Shown in pieces: positions 1 to 8,966 of a DNA stretch of 45,469 nucleotides (positions are counted from its first letter, which is position 1; every line of letters starts with the position of its first letter). A program made the position numbers and the translations under genes. The stretch is from Minisyncoccota bacterium (lineage in GTDB: Bacteria; Patescibacteriota; Microgenomatia; UBA1400; PJMF01). The stretch lies in assembly GCA_009885085.1 (NCBI GenBank), contig VFLK01000015.1, positions 1 to 45,469 on the forward strand. Direction: 5' to 3'. Under the pieces are notes generated by a model. That model did not search any database. It saw nothing but the letters and a program-made list of their open reading frames with translations, and had not been told where the DNA came from.

Positions 1-77
1 AAGATTTATAGTATCGATTTAGCATGGTCTTTCAAAGAATATAGCACTTATTATGCCGTTATTCTAGGAAAGACCCT

Positions 78-326
78 ATGCAATTTGAACAAGAATCACC
101 AGTGATCGAAAAAATTATTCCTGGATCAGAAATAATAGTTGGTGAACATCTCCATAATATACTGACTGCAAAAAATGCCTTAGATCAAATTTTTGATGAT
201 GCAGATGATGATCGTTCTGAGGGTAAAATTTCAAATGTTCAATTTGAACAAATTAAGGCAGCTATTGAAGCTCGAAGAGCAGAACTCAAGGCACAAGATA
301 AAGTTTTTGCTACAGAAAAAAATTGA
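78..326 (+). CDS. Small hypothetical protein (82 aa)
   Basis: I do not recognise this 82-residue acidic protein. It has no membrane segment or signal peptide. The middle is rich in Asp (FDDADDDRSEG) and the C-terminal half is Ala/Glu/Lys-rich and probably helical. The ATG is preceded by AGGAAAG at a normal ribosome-binding distance, which supports the start. The TGA stop forms the first bases of an 8-bp dyad (TGAGTTAT / ATAACTCA) in the short gap before mreB. It may be the last gene of an operon entering from the left edge. The coding call rests on the ribosome-binding site, position and strand only. Confidence 0.6.
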   Translation: MQFEQESPVIEKIIPGSEIIVGEHLHNILTAKNALDQIFDDADDDRSEGKISNVQFEQIKAAIEARRAELKAQDKVFATEKN

Positions 327-350
327 GTTATTATTTTTTGATAACTCATC

Positions 351-356
351 TATACT
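351..356 (+). promoter_or_regulatory. -10 box directly before mreB (leaderless candidate)
   Basis: TATACT is followed by only 6 nt before the mreB ATG at 363, so a transcript starting at the usual distance would begin at the start codon. There is no Shine-Dalgarno sequence, and the -35 region is poor. Confidence 0.45.
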
Positions 357-362
357 AACTGC

Positions 363-1343
363 ATGAACTTCAAGAGTTTCAATGATAAAGAACTATATAT
401 AGATATTGGTTCAGCAAATACAAGAATTTTTTCAGACAATCAAGAAATTTTTAATGAGCCAACGTGTCTTGTCTATCATAAAGATAGTGATTCAGTTGTT
501 GCGGTTGGAACTAAAGCCCTAATGTTACTAGGTAAAACTCCTAGTTCAATCGAAATCGGCTTTCCAGTTCAACATGGTTCCATTTTTAATACTAAGTATT
601 TTGAGTTATTTTTGTTGGCTGTTCTGAGTCAAGTACTTCCAAAAAACAAACTTCGTAGGATGATTTTTGGTTTAAATGGAAAATTTTCGGTCATGAGTTC
701 CCTTTCTCCTGCAAAAAAAAGATTATTTCATAATTTGCTCAAAAAAGTTGGTTTTTCCAAAATCAAATTGGTTGATAGTTCATATGCTGCGGCACTATCT
801 ATTTGTAATGGAGATAAAACACAGTTAAATAATTTTTGCGTGATTGATATTGGGGCTAAAAAAACTGAGATTGCTGTTTTTTCAATGGATGAGCTAGTTA
901 GATCAAAGAGTTTCAAGTGGGGTGGGATAAAATTAACAGAAGCACTTCAAAAAATTGTTAGATCTGAACACCAGTGCGTAGTGGGTTGGCACTTGGCAGA
1001 AGAAGCAAAAAAACAAGTCGGTACATTAGGAAGTGAAAAGAATAAATTTGCGTTGCATGGCAAGGATTTAATAAGTCAGGCAAGTAAAACCATTGTTTTT
1101 AGTTCCGATGATGTCAGAACTGAGTTTAATAAACTATTTGGAGAACTTTTAGACGATATTCAAAGTTTTATTTCGACTCTTCCTTCCGAAACTGCGGTTT
1201 CAATACTAGATAGAGGTATATTTATGACCGGTGGTGGCAGTATGCTTAGTGGAATAGACACCGTTATTCGTAAACGACTAAAATGCGATGTATTTGTTTC
1301 TAGTAATCCAAAAAAAGATGTAATTAATGGCCTTAGATTATGA
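363..1343 (+). CDS. mreB: MreB-like actin-fold cell-shape protein
   Basis: This 326-aa protein has the length and layout of MreB, the membrane-associated actin homologue that guides lateral wall synthesis. Phosphate-1 loop YIDIGSANTRIF is near residue 12 (family form DLGTANT). The phosphate-2 region VIDIGAKKTEIAV is near residue 161, and the adenosine motif FMTGGGSMLSGID is near residue 287. The phosphate-2 loop is unusual: MreB normally has DIGGGTTE, and here the GGGT is replaced by AKK, so nucleotide handling may differ. The stop overlaps the mreC start (TTATGA), and mreC, mreD and mrdA follow, which makes the assignment firm despite divergence. FtsA or another actin-like protein is less likely given the neighbours. 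Confidence 0.88.
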   Translation: MNFKSFNDKELYIDIGSANTRIFSDNQEIFNEPTCLVYHKDSDSVVAVGTKALMLLGKTPSSIEIGFPVQHGSIFNTKYFELFLLAVLSQVLPKNKLRRMIFGLNGKFSVMSSLSPAKKRLFHNLLKKVGFSKIKLVDSSYAAALSICNGDKTQLNNFCVIDIGAKKTEIAVFSMDELVRSKSFKWGGIKLTEALQKIVRSEHQCVVGWHLAEEAKKQVGTLGSEKNKFALHGKDLISQASKTIVFSSDDVRTEFNKLFGELLDDIQSFISTLPSETAVSILDRGIFMTGGGSMLSGIDTVIRKRLKCDVFVSSNPKKDVINGLRL

Positions 1344-2095
1344 AGTTGAAGGAAATTGTCATACTTATTTTATTGATTTTACTGTTTGCTCTTTTTGAAT
1401 TTGTTGGTTGGTTTTCAAAAATTGAAACGGTAGCAAATAAATGGCTGACGCCAATTTATACTGTTGATATATCATTGGTTCAAAAAATCAAAACTCCTTA
1501 CAATTTTATTATTTTTTCCTTTAATAAATTTAAATATATGGACCAGTTGGAGTCTAGGTATACCAAGTCATTATCTGAGCTTAGTGAGCTAGACAAACTT
1601 CGTGAAGAGAATGCAGCACTTAGGAAACTTATTGAGAATAGAGACATAAAAATTCAAAAAACAATTATAAGTGCTCCAATTATTTCATTGGCATATCCGG
1701 CAGTTGGTGTAGGAAGTAACGATGGTGTAGAAAGAAATGACATGGTACTTTCAAATGGAATGTTAGTAGGAACAATTGATGATGTTGGAAATTATCAATC
1801 CAAAGTATCTCTTCTTTCTAGACACAGAAATAGTAAAATATTAGCCAAAACTGAGTCTGGTGTAGAAGGAGTTATTGATGGTGATGGAAAAAATGTTTTA
1901 TTAACTCAAGTTCCAAGAAATTTTGACCTAATTAATGGCGATAGAGTTGTGAGTGTAGGACAAGAGGGCATAGATAGAAATATTTTAATTGGTACTTTAA
2001 GAATTATCGACAATAATCCTTCAGCCCCTACTCAGACGGCAATTGTTGTTCAAGATATCACTTTTTATGATGCAATATTGTTGGAGGTGAAATAA
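1340..2095 (+). CDS. mreC: Rod-shape-determining protein MreC
   Basis: This 251-aa protein has an N-terminal transmembrane helix (residues about 5-25), a coiled-coil stretch with LDKLREENAALRKLIE near residues 85-100, and then the beta-rich periplasmic MreC domain (GVGSNDGVERNDMVLS, GMLVGTIDDVG). MreC links MreB filaments to PBP2 and the outer face of the membrane. The ATG overlaps the mreB stop by 4 nt and the TAA overlaps the next start by 1 nt, so translation is probably coupled through mreB-mreC-mreD. Length is slightly short for the family (usually 270-350 aa). Confidence 0.93.
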   Translation: MKLKEIVILILLILLFALFEFVGWFSKIETVANKWLTPIYTVDISLVQKIKTPYNFIIFSFNKFKYMDQLESRYTKSLSELSELDKLREENAALRKLIENRDIKIQKTIISAPIISLAYPAVGVGSNDGVERNDMVLSNGMLVGTIDDVGNYQSKVSLLSRHRNSKILAKTESGVEGVIDGDGKNVLLTQVPRNFDLINGDRVVSVGQEGIDRNILIGTLRIIDNNPSAPTQTAIVVQDITFYDAILLEVK

Positions 2096-2568
2096 TGATA
2101 CTTATCAAAAATTTGCTGGCAATGTTAATCAAGTTGTTACTATTATTGATGGTTGTTTCGTTTGAAAAAGTTGTGGGTTTGCCACTAATTTTTCTTACTT
2201 TAGTATTAATATTTTTTGTTAATGATAGAAGTTATAGTAAATACGTATATCCAGTTTTTGGCTCAGTCTTTTTGGCGATTACTTATAGTTTGTCATTGTC
2301 GTTTTCATTAATTTTATTATATTTTCTAGTTTTAGCAGTGAGTTATGGAGGAAATATAATAGCAAGCGATATAAATAGGGTTTTACTAATTATTTATAGT
2401 TTATTAATGTTAATTGCCGTAGTTTCTCAGATTTTTTGGGAAGGTAGAATTATTGGATATTTTATTATTAGTTCAATATTTATGATAATAATCTTAATGA
2501 AAACTTTGTTTTTTAAATACGGTTTGACAGGTAGAATTACTGGCAAAAAGAGTAATTTTTTCAGATAG
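2095..2568 (+). CDS. mreD: MreD-like integral membrane protein
   Basis: This 157-aa protein is almost entirely hydrophobic, with about five transmembrane helices and a short basic C-terminus. Sequence alone does not identify it, because MreD is poorly conserved. The position is diagnostic: it starts on the last base of the mreC stop and is followed by a PBP2 gene, the usual mreB-C-D-mrdA order. The role would be membrane scaffolding of the elongation complex. Size fits MreD (about 160-175 aa). Confidence 0.8.
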   Translation: MILIKNLLAMLIKLLLLLMVVSFEKVVGLPLIFLTLVLIFFVNDRSYSKYVYPVFGSVFLAITYSLSLSFSLILLYFLVLAVSYGGNIIASDINRVLLIIYSLLMLIAVVSQIFWEGRIIGYFIISSIFMIIILMKTLFFKYGLTGRITGKKSNFFR

Positions 2569-2612
2569 AAATTGAGGTAAGTTGTGGCTGTGGAGTTGGA
2601 GGCTGACAAACT

Positions 2613-4508
2613 ATGAAAAATAAGTTAATTTTTGGATTGATTGTATTTGTATTCGCCACACTTCTTCTTAGGTTGATTGATATTCAACTTCTAAATGGCA
2701 GTATCTATGAAAATTTAGCAAATAATAATAAAACATATAAAGTTAATCTTCCAGAAGAAAGAGGTGTTTTTTTGGACAGATATGGCCAGTCAATGGTTTA
2801 CAACAAACCAGTTTATTTCAAACTCGATTCAAGTGACACTCTTTATAGTGATAAAACTAGAATTACTCATGATGAGGCTCTTCAAGTTATGTCTCAAAAT
2901 TCAGATTTGATTAGAACTGAATTGGAAAGGATGTATCTTTACCCAAAGTCAATGGCACACGTTTTAGGCTATGTTGGTAGCGTAAGCTTGGATGAATTAT
3001 CAAGTGATTCGACATTACATATAAGTGATGAGGTTGGGAAATTTGGACTTGAGAGAGAATTTCAAAGTTTTTTGCGAGGGAGTAAAAGTTCTCAAGTATT
3101 TGAAATCAATGCTCTTGGTGAGAAACAACGGTTGATTGCGGAAGAAGCTGGAGTTCCTGGACGGAATGTGCCAACAACTCTAGATCCATATCTCTCTGAA
3201 GTTGCATTGAGGGCCATGGGAGATAATAAGGGCTCAGTGGTAATTCTCGATTCCTCAAATTCTGAAGTATTGAGTTTAGTCAGTACTCCAACTTTTGATA
3301 GTTCTGTTTTAAGTGAATCATCTGCTGATGAGGAAACAGAAAGACTTCGTGTACGCACTATTCAAGATTTTCTTTCAAATCCTCAGAAACTTTTTTTTAA
3401 TCGAGTAGTGAGTGGTGCGTATCCCCCAGGATCAATTTTTAAAATCATAACTTCTCTTGCTGGCTTAGAAGGAAAGCAGATTGATAAAAGTACTTCTGTT
3501 TTGGACGAAGGTACATTGGTAGTAGGAGATTACTCGTATGCTAATTGGTACTTCACTCAGTATGGTCTAAAAGAAGGCGAAATAAGCCTTCTTAGAGCTA
3601 TCGCAAGGAGTAATGACATCTATTTTTATAAAGTTGCCGAGTGGGTAGGTCCTGAGAAATTAAAAGAGATGGCAAATCTTTTCTCATTAGGAAAAAAAAG
3701 TGGTATTCAGCTTCAAGCAGAAATTGAGGGTATTATTCCAGACCCTGAGTGGAAGCAAAGAGTTATTGGTGAAAGATGGTTTTTGGGTAATACGTATCAT
3801 ATGGGAATAGGCCAGGGAGATATTCTTGTAACCCCAATTCAAATAGCTCAGTTAGTTCAAGCTATTGCTAATAATGGCAATCTTTGTAAGGCTACTTTGA
3901 TAAAGGATACTTTTGACCTAGGAAATGTGGGATTAAGTAGTGTCGGTGGTATTTTTGGCAAAAGTAGGTGTGAAGAAGTTGGAGTAATGGAGGAAAATGT
4001 TAATCTTGTTCTAGAGGGTATGCTTGGCGCGTGTAGCTCTGGAGGAACTGGTTTTCCTTTTTTTGAAAATAACTCCTCAGTTCTTATGGAGGGGTTATCT
4101 GTTAGGGATCAACTCGACAATGGTGCCGTTGCCTGCAAGACCGGAACATCTGAGTTTGGTTCACAAGATGCTAATGGCTATAGAAAAACTCATGGTTGGT
4201 TTGCGTCAATATTGGGAACAAAGGCATTGGTGAAAAATGCTCTTGATGAGAGAAGAAAATCTAGGGAGGATTTAGGAAATGAAATAAAAAATAGTAGTGA
4301 AAGTGCTACACCTGCCTCATCTAAAAACAGAGAACTCTGGCTTGATGGGGTAGAGAAATATGGATTTCCAGACGAAATAATAGTCATTGTGCTTGTCGAA
4401 AGTGATGAATTAAATCCTTATAAAGAAGGATCTAAGGATGCTGGTCCAGTGGCCAAGGAAATCTTTGATTGGATTAAAAATGGAGAGCCAGCTTCTACAA
4501 TTAACTAA
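2613..4508 (+). CDS. mrdA: Penicillin-binding protein 2 (elongation transpeptidase)
   Basis: This 631-aa class B PBP cross-links peptidoglycan during elongation. It has an N-terminal membrane anchor (residues 5-22), a PBP dimerisation domain starting at EERGVFLDRYG, and a transpeptidase domain. All three catalytic motifs are visible: SxxK as PPGSIFKI near residue 273, SxN as ARSNDIY near 331, and KTG as ACKTGTSEF near 508. A hydrophilic Ser/Lys/Glu-rich insert (about residues 545-575) follows the KTG. The start has GGAGG about 10 nt upstream. It is the last gene of the mre operon; dprA begins after a 27-nt gap. Confidence 0.95.
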   Translation: MKNKLIFGLIVFVFATLLLRLIDIQLLNGSIYENLANNNKTYKVNLPEERGVFLDRYGQSMVYNKPVYFKLDSSDTLYSDKTRITHDEALQVMSQNSDLIRTELERMYLYPKSMAHVLGYVGSVSLDELSSDSTLHISDEVGKFGLEREFQSFLRGSKSSQVFEINALGEKQRLIAEEAGVPGRNVPTTLDPYLSEVALRAMGDNKGSVVILDSSNSEVLSLVSTPTFDSSVLSESSADEETERLRVRTIQDFLSNPQKLFFNRVVSGAYPPGSIFKIITSLAGLEGKQIDKSTSVLDEGTLVVGDYSYANWYFTQYGLKEGEISLLRAIARSNDIYFYKVAEWVGPEKLKEMANLFSLGKKSGIQLQAEIEGIIPDPEWKQRVIGERWFLGNTYHMGIGQGDILVTPIQIAQLVQAIANNGNLCKATLIKDTFDLGNVGLSSVGGIFGKSRCEEVGVMEENVNLVLEGMLGACSSGGTGFPFFENNSSVLMEGLSVRDQLDNGAVACKTGTSEFGSQDANGYRKTHGWFASILGTKALVKNALDERRKSREDLGNEIKNSSESATPASSKNRELWLDGVEKYGFPDEIIVIVLVESDELNPYKEGSKDAGPVAKEIFDWIKNGEPASTIN

Positions 4509-4535
4509 AGAATAGTTTGTTAAGCTTTGTTTGAT

Positions 4536-5675
4536 ATGAGCTTAGAGCAAACTATTATTAATTCCAAAAAACACTTTTGTCTCAAAGATAAGAAATTTGT
4601 TTTAGCTTTGCTTTCAGTTGTTGGAGTGGGCAGAAAAACTGCAATAAAAATAATATATTTACTAATAAAACACGAACTCAATTTTGAGGACTTTTGGGCA
4701 AACAAACAAGGAATTTGGCAAAAATCTCAGTTATCAGATAAATCTATTGAAAGCATTAAAAAGATTAGAATAGAACATAATAATTATTCATTATACAAAG
4801 ACATAATAAAAAAGGACATTCGGGTGATCGCGTTTTGGGAGGAGGAGTATCCTAAACTATTAAAACAGTGTGATGATTTTCCTGTTATTTTATTTGCTAA
4901 AGGAAATGTCAATTGTCTTCAAAATAATTTTATCGGAGTAGTTGGTACTCGAAGGATAACTAGCTATGGTAAATTGGCAACCAAAAAAATAGTTGAAGAT
5001 TTGGTTCTAGAGGGTTTCTCCATTGTTTCAGGTTTTATGTATGGTGTAGATTTGTGCGCTCATCTGGAAACAATTAATAACGGAGGAATCACAGTCGCCG
5101 TTTTAGGATTCGGATTTGATCATATGTATCCTAGAAGTCATGTAAAATATTTTGATCAGCTTATTCAGAGTGGAGGCTGTTTTATTACTGAATTTCTACC
5201 CGACGTAGAGCCAGCGGTGGGCAATTTTCCCTCAAGAAACAGAATTGTTGCAGGAATAAGCAAAGGGATTGTTGTCGTAGAGGCTGCAAGGAAAAGTGGC
5301 AGTCATATAACTGCGGAGTGCGCAATTAATGAAGGACGAGAAGTATTTGCTGTCCCTGGCCCAATAAATAACCCATTTTCTGAAGGGACAAAGTGGCTAA
5401 TAAATCAGGGAGCTACTATGATAACATCTGGATATGATGTGGTCGAACAGTTTAATGGACCAAAACATAACTTTAGAGTTGATACAGATTTGCCAGCTGA
5501 TTTGAATAAAATCCAGAAGCTCATTATTAAGGAATTAAGGGATGGACCTCAAGAAATAGATAGTTTAGCCGACACGATTGGAGTAGATGTAAACGAAATA
5601 ATAAAAGAAATTACTTTATTAGAAATTAGTGATATTGTTAATGTTATTGGAAATAGATTAAGTATAAAACTGTAA
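4536..5675 (+). CDS. dprA: DNA processing protein DprA
   Basis: DprA loads RecA on incoming single-stranded DNA during natural transformation. The protein has an N-terminal helical region (VVGVGRKTAIKIIYLL, HhH-like, near residue 30), then the Rossmann-like DprA fold with GVVGTRRITSYGK, SGFMYGVDLCAH, PSRNRIVAGIS and AVPGPINNPFSEGT. A winged-helix-like C-terminal domain follows (GPQEIDSLADTIGVDVNEI). I chose the ATG at 4536; the ORF track begins at a TTG at 4527. No Shine-Dalgarno sequence is evident. The dprA-topA neighbourhood is common in bacteria. Confidence 0.92.
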   Translation: MSLEQTIINSKKHFCLKDKKFVLALLSVVGVGRKTAIKIIYLLIKHELNFEDFWANKQGIWQKSQLSDKSIESIKKIRIEHNNYSLYKDIIKKDIRVIAFWEEEYPKLLKQCDDFPVILFAKGNVNCLQNNFIGVVGTRRITSYGKLATKKIVEDLVLEGFSIVSGFMYGVDLCAHLETINNGGITVAVLGFGFDHMYPRSHVKYFDQLIQSGGCFITEFLPDVEPAVGNFPSRNRIVAGISKGIVVVEAARKSGSHITAECAINEGREVFAVPGPINNPFSEGTKWLINQGATMITSGYDVVEQFNGPKHNFRVDTDLPADLNKIQKLIIKELRDGPQEIDSLADTIGVDVNEIIKEITLLEISDIVNVIGNRLSIKL

Positions 5676-5693
5676 GTTTGGCACAACTTGCTT

Positions 5694-5699
5694 TATAAT
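5694..5699 (+). promoter_or_regulatory. -10 box of topA
   Basis: A perfect TATAAT lies 34 nt before the topA ATG in the 58-nt gap after dprA. A -35 element at normal spacing is weak. topA may thus be transcribed independently of dprA. Confidence 0.5.
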
Positions 5700-5733
5700 A
5701 GCCCGAATAGGAAGCCCGGATAGAAAGCAAAAT

Positions 5734-8013
5734 ATGAATTTAGTCATTGTTGAATCACCTACAAAAGCTAGAAAACTAAGTAAGTTTCTCGGTTCAGATT
5801 ATGTTGTCGAAGCTTCTGTTGGACATATTAGAGATCTTCCAAAATCTGGACTTTCAGTAGACACAGAAAATAATTTTGAGCCAACATATGCTATTTCTAA
5901 AGACAAAAATAAGGTTGTAGCCAAATTAAGAGCTGCGGCCGGCAAAGCTGATAAAATTTATTTAGCAACTGACCCTGACCGAGAGGGGGAAGCAATTGCT
6001 TGGCATGTTAAATATGTGCTGGAGAATACTACAGGCAAAAACAAAACAAAGGCAAAGTTCTTGCGCGCAACTTTTCATGAGATTACTAAAAGCGCAGTTT
6101 TAAAAGCAATGGAAAATCCAACTGAATTAAGTATGGATATGGTTGATGCTCAGCAAGCTCGTCGAGTAGTCGACCGTTTGGTTGGTTACAAATTATCTCC
6201 AGTTTTGTGGAAAAAAGTGAGAAGAGGACTTTCTGCTGGTAGAGTTCAATCAGTCGCATTGAGACTCATTGTCGAAAAAGAGCGAGAAATTGAAGCATTT
6301 AAACCTGAAGAATATTGGGAACTAGATGTAGCGCTAAGTGCTAATAAGCTATCAGGAGTCACTGCTTTTACAAAAGAGTCAAAGGTGATTGAAGATCTCA
6401 ATCAAGATATTTTTATTTCTAGAGTTATTTCTGTCGAGGGCAAAAAGTTTGAGCCAAAAGTAGCGGGAGTTGTAGAACCAGTTTTAGCCGTACTTGATGA
6501 TGCTAGCTATTTAGTTGAAGCAATCGAAAAGAAAGAGAGAAGTCGCGTCAGCTTGCCTCCTTTCACAACTTCTACGATGCAACAAAAATCTGCCACCAGC
6601 TTTGGTTATAGTGGTAAACAAACTATGAGTTTGGCTCAGCAACTTTACGAAGAAGGTTTAATTACATATCACCGTACCGACTCTGTAGTTTTGTCAGAGA
6701 CAGCTGTTGTTATGGCCAGAGATTTCATTATTAAAGAATATGGTGATAATTATTTACCAAAAACTCAAAATATTTTTTCCAAAAAGAGCAAGAATGCTCA
6801 AGAAGCTCATGAAGCTATTCGTGTGACAGATATCACCATCCAGGGTGGCGACATCATGCAAAAAAGTGCAAGATTCACTCCTCAACATGTTAAATTGTAT
6901 GATTTGATCTGGAGAAGATTTGTTTCTAGTCAAATGGAAAAAGCAGCTTACAACCAAACATCTATAACGATTGAGTTCAAAAATAGTAATAGTGATGGAC
7001 CAAAATCAGGTATGCTTAGAACTTCGGGATCTATCCTAAAGTTTGATGGCTGGATGAGGTTATTTCCAAATAGAGAAGATACTTTGTTGCCTGATCTAAG
7101 TGAAGGTCAAACTCTGAATTTTATAGATAAAACAGCCGCACAAAAATTTACTCAACCACCGGCTAGATTTAATGATGCATCTTTAATTAAAGAATTAGAA
7201 AAAAGAGGTATTGGTAGACCTAGTACATATGCTTCTATTATTTCAGTGATTATCGATCGCGGATACATTGAGCGAACCCAAAAGAAATTTTTCGCAAGCT
7301 CGGTAGGCATGACAGTTAGCGATTTCTTACTGAAACATTTTCCAATAGTCATGGATTATGATTTTACCGCTGAAATGGAAGAAAATTTAGACAGAATTTC
7401 AAGAGGTGAAAAAGAATGGCGAAAGACTGTAAGTGACTTTTATGTTCCATTAGAAAAAACAATTGAGTCAGTCACTGATAAGGCAGAAAGAACACAAATT
7501 CCTGTAGAAAAAACCGGTGAAAAGTGTCCAGATTGTGGAGCTGAACACGGCGGAGAAATCGTTATTAGATCTGGAAGATTTGGAAAGTTCAAAAGTTGTA
7601 ATCGTTTTCCAGAATGTAAATTTACACAAAATATTGTTGAAGTCGTTGAAGATGTAATTTGCCCATTGTGTCAAAAAGGTACAGTGACCATTAAAAACAC
7701 CAGATGGGGAAAGCCATTTTTTGGTTGTGGAGATTATCCAAAATGCAATTGGGCTTCATGGAAAAAACCAGAAAAAGGCGAGATGATGTCAAAAGAGGAG
7801 TGGGCAGTTCTTCAGGCGGCAAGAGAAGAGCGAAAAGCAAAGTGGGCTGAGAGAAATAAAAAAAGCTCAGATTCTGGTGACGCTAAAAAAACGGTTTCTA
7901 AAACTACAAAAACTAGCAAAGTCGCGAAGACCAAAAAAGCTACCAAAGCCAGTGCTAAGCTTAAGAAGGCCGGTGCCAAATCCAAGAAAGCCAGTGCTAA
8001 AATTACCAAGTGA
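5734..8013 (+). CDS. topA: DNA topoisomerase I
   Basis: This 759-aa type IA topoisomerase relaxes negative supercoils. The N-terminal Toprim domain has MNLVIVESPTKARKL and the acidic motif ATDPDREGEAIAWH near residue 85. The catalytic tyrosine sits in LITYHRTDS near residue 312. Two C-terminal zinc ribbons follow: CPDCGAEHGGEI...CNRFPECKF near 597 and CPLCQKGTVTI...CGDYPKCNW near 642. It ends in an unusually Lys/Ala/Ser-rich tail (about 60 residues, repeated K-A-S-A-K units), probably a nonspecific DNA-binding extension. An antisense ORF over this tail is only a shadow. Confidence 0.97.
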   Translation: MNLVIVESPTKARKLSKFLGSDYVVEASVGHIRDLPKSGLSVDTENNFEPTYAISKDKNKVVAKLRAAAGKADKIYLATDPDREGEAIAWHVKYVLENTTGKNKTKAKFLRATFHEITKSAVLKAMENPTELSMDMVDAQQARRVVDRLVGYKLSPVLWKKVRRGLSAGRVQSVALRLIVEKEREIEAFKPEEYWELDVALSANKLSGVTAFTKESKVIEDLNQDIFISRVISVEGKKFEPKVAGVVEPVLAVLDDASYLVEAIEKKERSRVSLPPFTTSTMQQKSATSFGYSGKQTMSLAQQLYEEGLITYHRTDSVVLSETAVVMARDFIIKEYGDNYLPKTQNIFSKKSKNAQEAHEAIRVTDITIQGGDIMQKSARFTPQHVKLYDLIWRRFVSSQMEKAAYNQTSITIEFKNSNSDGPKSGMLRTSGSILKFDGWMRLFPNREDTLLPDLSEGQTLNFIDKTAAQKFTQPPARFNDASLIKELEKRGIGRPSTYASIISVIIDRGYIERTQKKFFASSVGMTVSDFLLKHFPIVMDYDFTAEMEENLDRISRGEKEWRKTVSDFYVPLEKTIESVTDKAERTQIPVEKTGEKCPDCGAEHGGEIVIRSGRFGKFKSCNRFPECKFTQNIVEVVEDVICPLCQKGTVTIKNTRWGKPFFGCGDYPKCNWASWKKPEKGEMMSKEEWAVLQAAREERKAKWAERNKKSSDSGDAKKTVSKTTKTSKVAKTKKATKASAKLKKAGAKSKKASAKITK

Positions 8014-8025
8014 AAATAGTTATGA

Positions 8026-8031
8026 TATAGT
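8026..8031 (+). promoter_or_regulatory. -10 box directly before thyA (leaderless candidate)
   Basis: TATAGT is followed by 8 nt before the thyA ATG at 8040 in the 26-nt gap after topA. No Shine-Dalgarno sequence is present. Confidence 0.4.
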
Positions 8032-8039
8032 TTCTTTGT

Positions 8040-8927
8040 ATGATCAAAACACCTGATTCTCAATACAAAAGACTTCTTAGAGAAATTTTAGAAAATGGAA
8101 CAGTGACTAAGTCTCAACAAGAAGTTGATGCTCTTACGTTAATGGCTCCGCAACCACTTCGGTTTCGACTCTCAAATGGTTTCCCAATTATTACAGAAAG
8201 ACAGATTTCCAAAAAAATTTGGGGTCAGGCTATTGGCGAGATTATTGGTTTTATTAATGGAGCTAGAACTCAAGAAGAGTTGTCTAGCTATGGCTGTCGT
8301 TGGTGGAAGTATTGGGTAACAGAAGAAAAGTGTAAAAAACGAGGTTTAGAGCCTGGAGATATGGGTCCAGGAAGCTATGGGGCAGCTTTTCATGATTTTC
8401 CTACTTCAGAAGGCCCGGCTTACAATCAATTCAAAAATATTATTGAGCAAATTAAAGAACAACCTCATCTAAGAACTCATTTTATTACTCCTTGGATTCC
8501 TCAATACACGATCAGAGGCAAAGGTAAGCAGCAAAAAGTTGTAGTTTGTCCTTGTCACGGATGGATTCATATTAGAATTATAGATAACAAATTAACTCTT
8601 CATATGTTCCAGAGAAGTAGCGATACCCCAATTGGCTTACCAGCAAACTTGGCTCAATATGCAGCTCTAACGATGATGATTGCCCATGTGACTGGCTACG
8701 AAGCATATGAATATATTCATAGTTTTTCTGATGCACACATGTTTGTTGATCAAATAGAACACGTTAAAAAAATGCTCGAGCGTGAGGATAAAACTTTGCC
8801 TACAATGAAACTGAATGTTGGAACTGGAAAAACCAAAAAGGACTTATTTGATTTCAGGGTCGACGATTTTGAGTTAACTGATTATGATCCACATCCAGGA
8901 ATATGGGATATTCCCGTAGCAATTTAA
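8040..8927 (+). CDS. thyA: Thymidylate synthase (ThyA family, divergent)
   Basis: The protein (295 aa; E. coli ThyA is 264) would methylate dUMP to dTMP with methylenetetrahydrofolate. The nucleophile is in VVVCPCHGWIHIRI near residue 171, and the dUMP-binding segment is QRSSDTPIGLPANLAQYA (family QRS.D..LG.PFN). The Arg, Ser, Asp and Asn of that segment are kept. Two departures are visible. The usual Phe before Asn is Ala. The family HxYxNH is here HMFVDQ, so the tyrosine that contacts the dUMP ribose is Phe. dCMP-deaminase-like, DHFR-like, dUTPase and tmk genes nearby support dTMP synthesis. A related pyrimidine C5 (hydroxy)methylase activity cannot be excluded. Confidence 0.87.
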   Translation: MIKTPDSQYKRLLREILENGTVTKSQQEVDALTLMAPQPLRFRLSNGFPIITERQISKKIWGQAIGEIIGFINGARTQEELSSYGCRWWKYWVTEEKCKKRGLEPGDMGPGSYGAAFHDFPTSEGPAYNQFKNIIEQIKEQPHLRTHFITPWIPQYTIRGKGKQQKVVVCPCHGWIHIRIIDNKLTLHMFQRSSDTPIGLPANLAQYAALTMMIAHVTGYEAYEYIHSFSDAHMFVDQIEHVKKMLEREDKTLPTMKLNVGTGKTKKDLFDFRVDDFELTDYDPHPGIWDIPVAI

Positions 8928-8966
8928 TTTTTTGAATTATGGTGGTGGTAGCGGGGGATTAATTTT

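Noticed and set aside
5678-5692. Sigma-54-like promoter TTGGCACAACTTGCT before topA
   Set aside because: The GG and GC elements are 8 nt apart instead of the required 10, and a perfect TATAAT follows; a sigma-70 type -10 explains it better.
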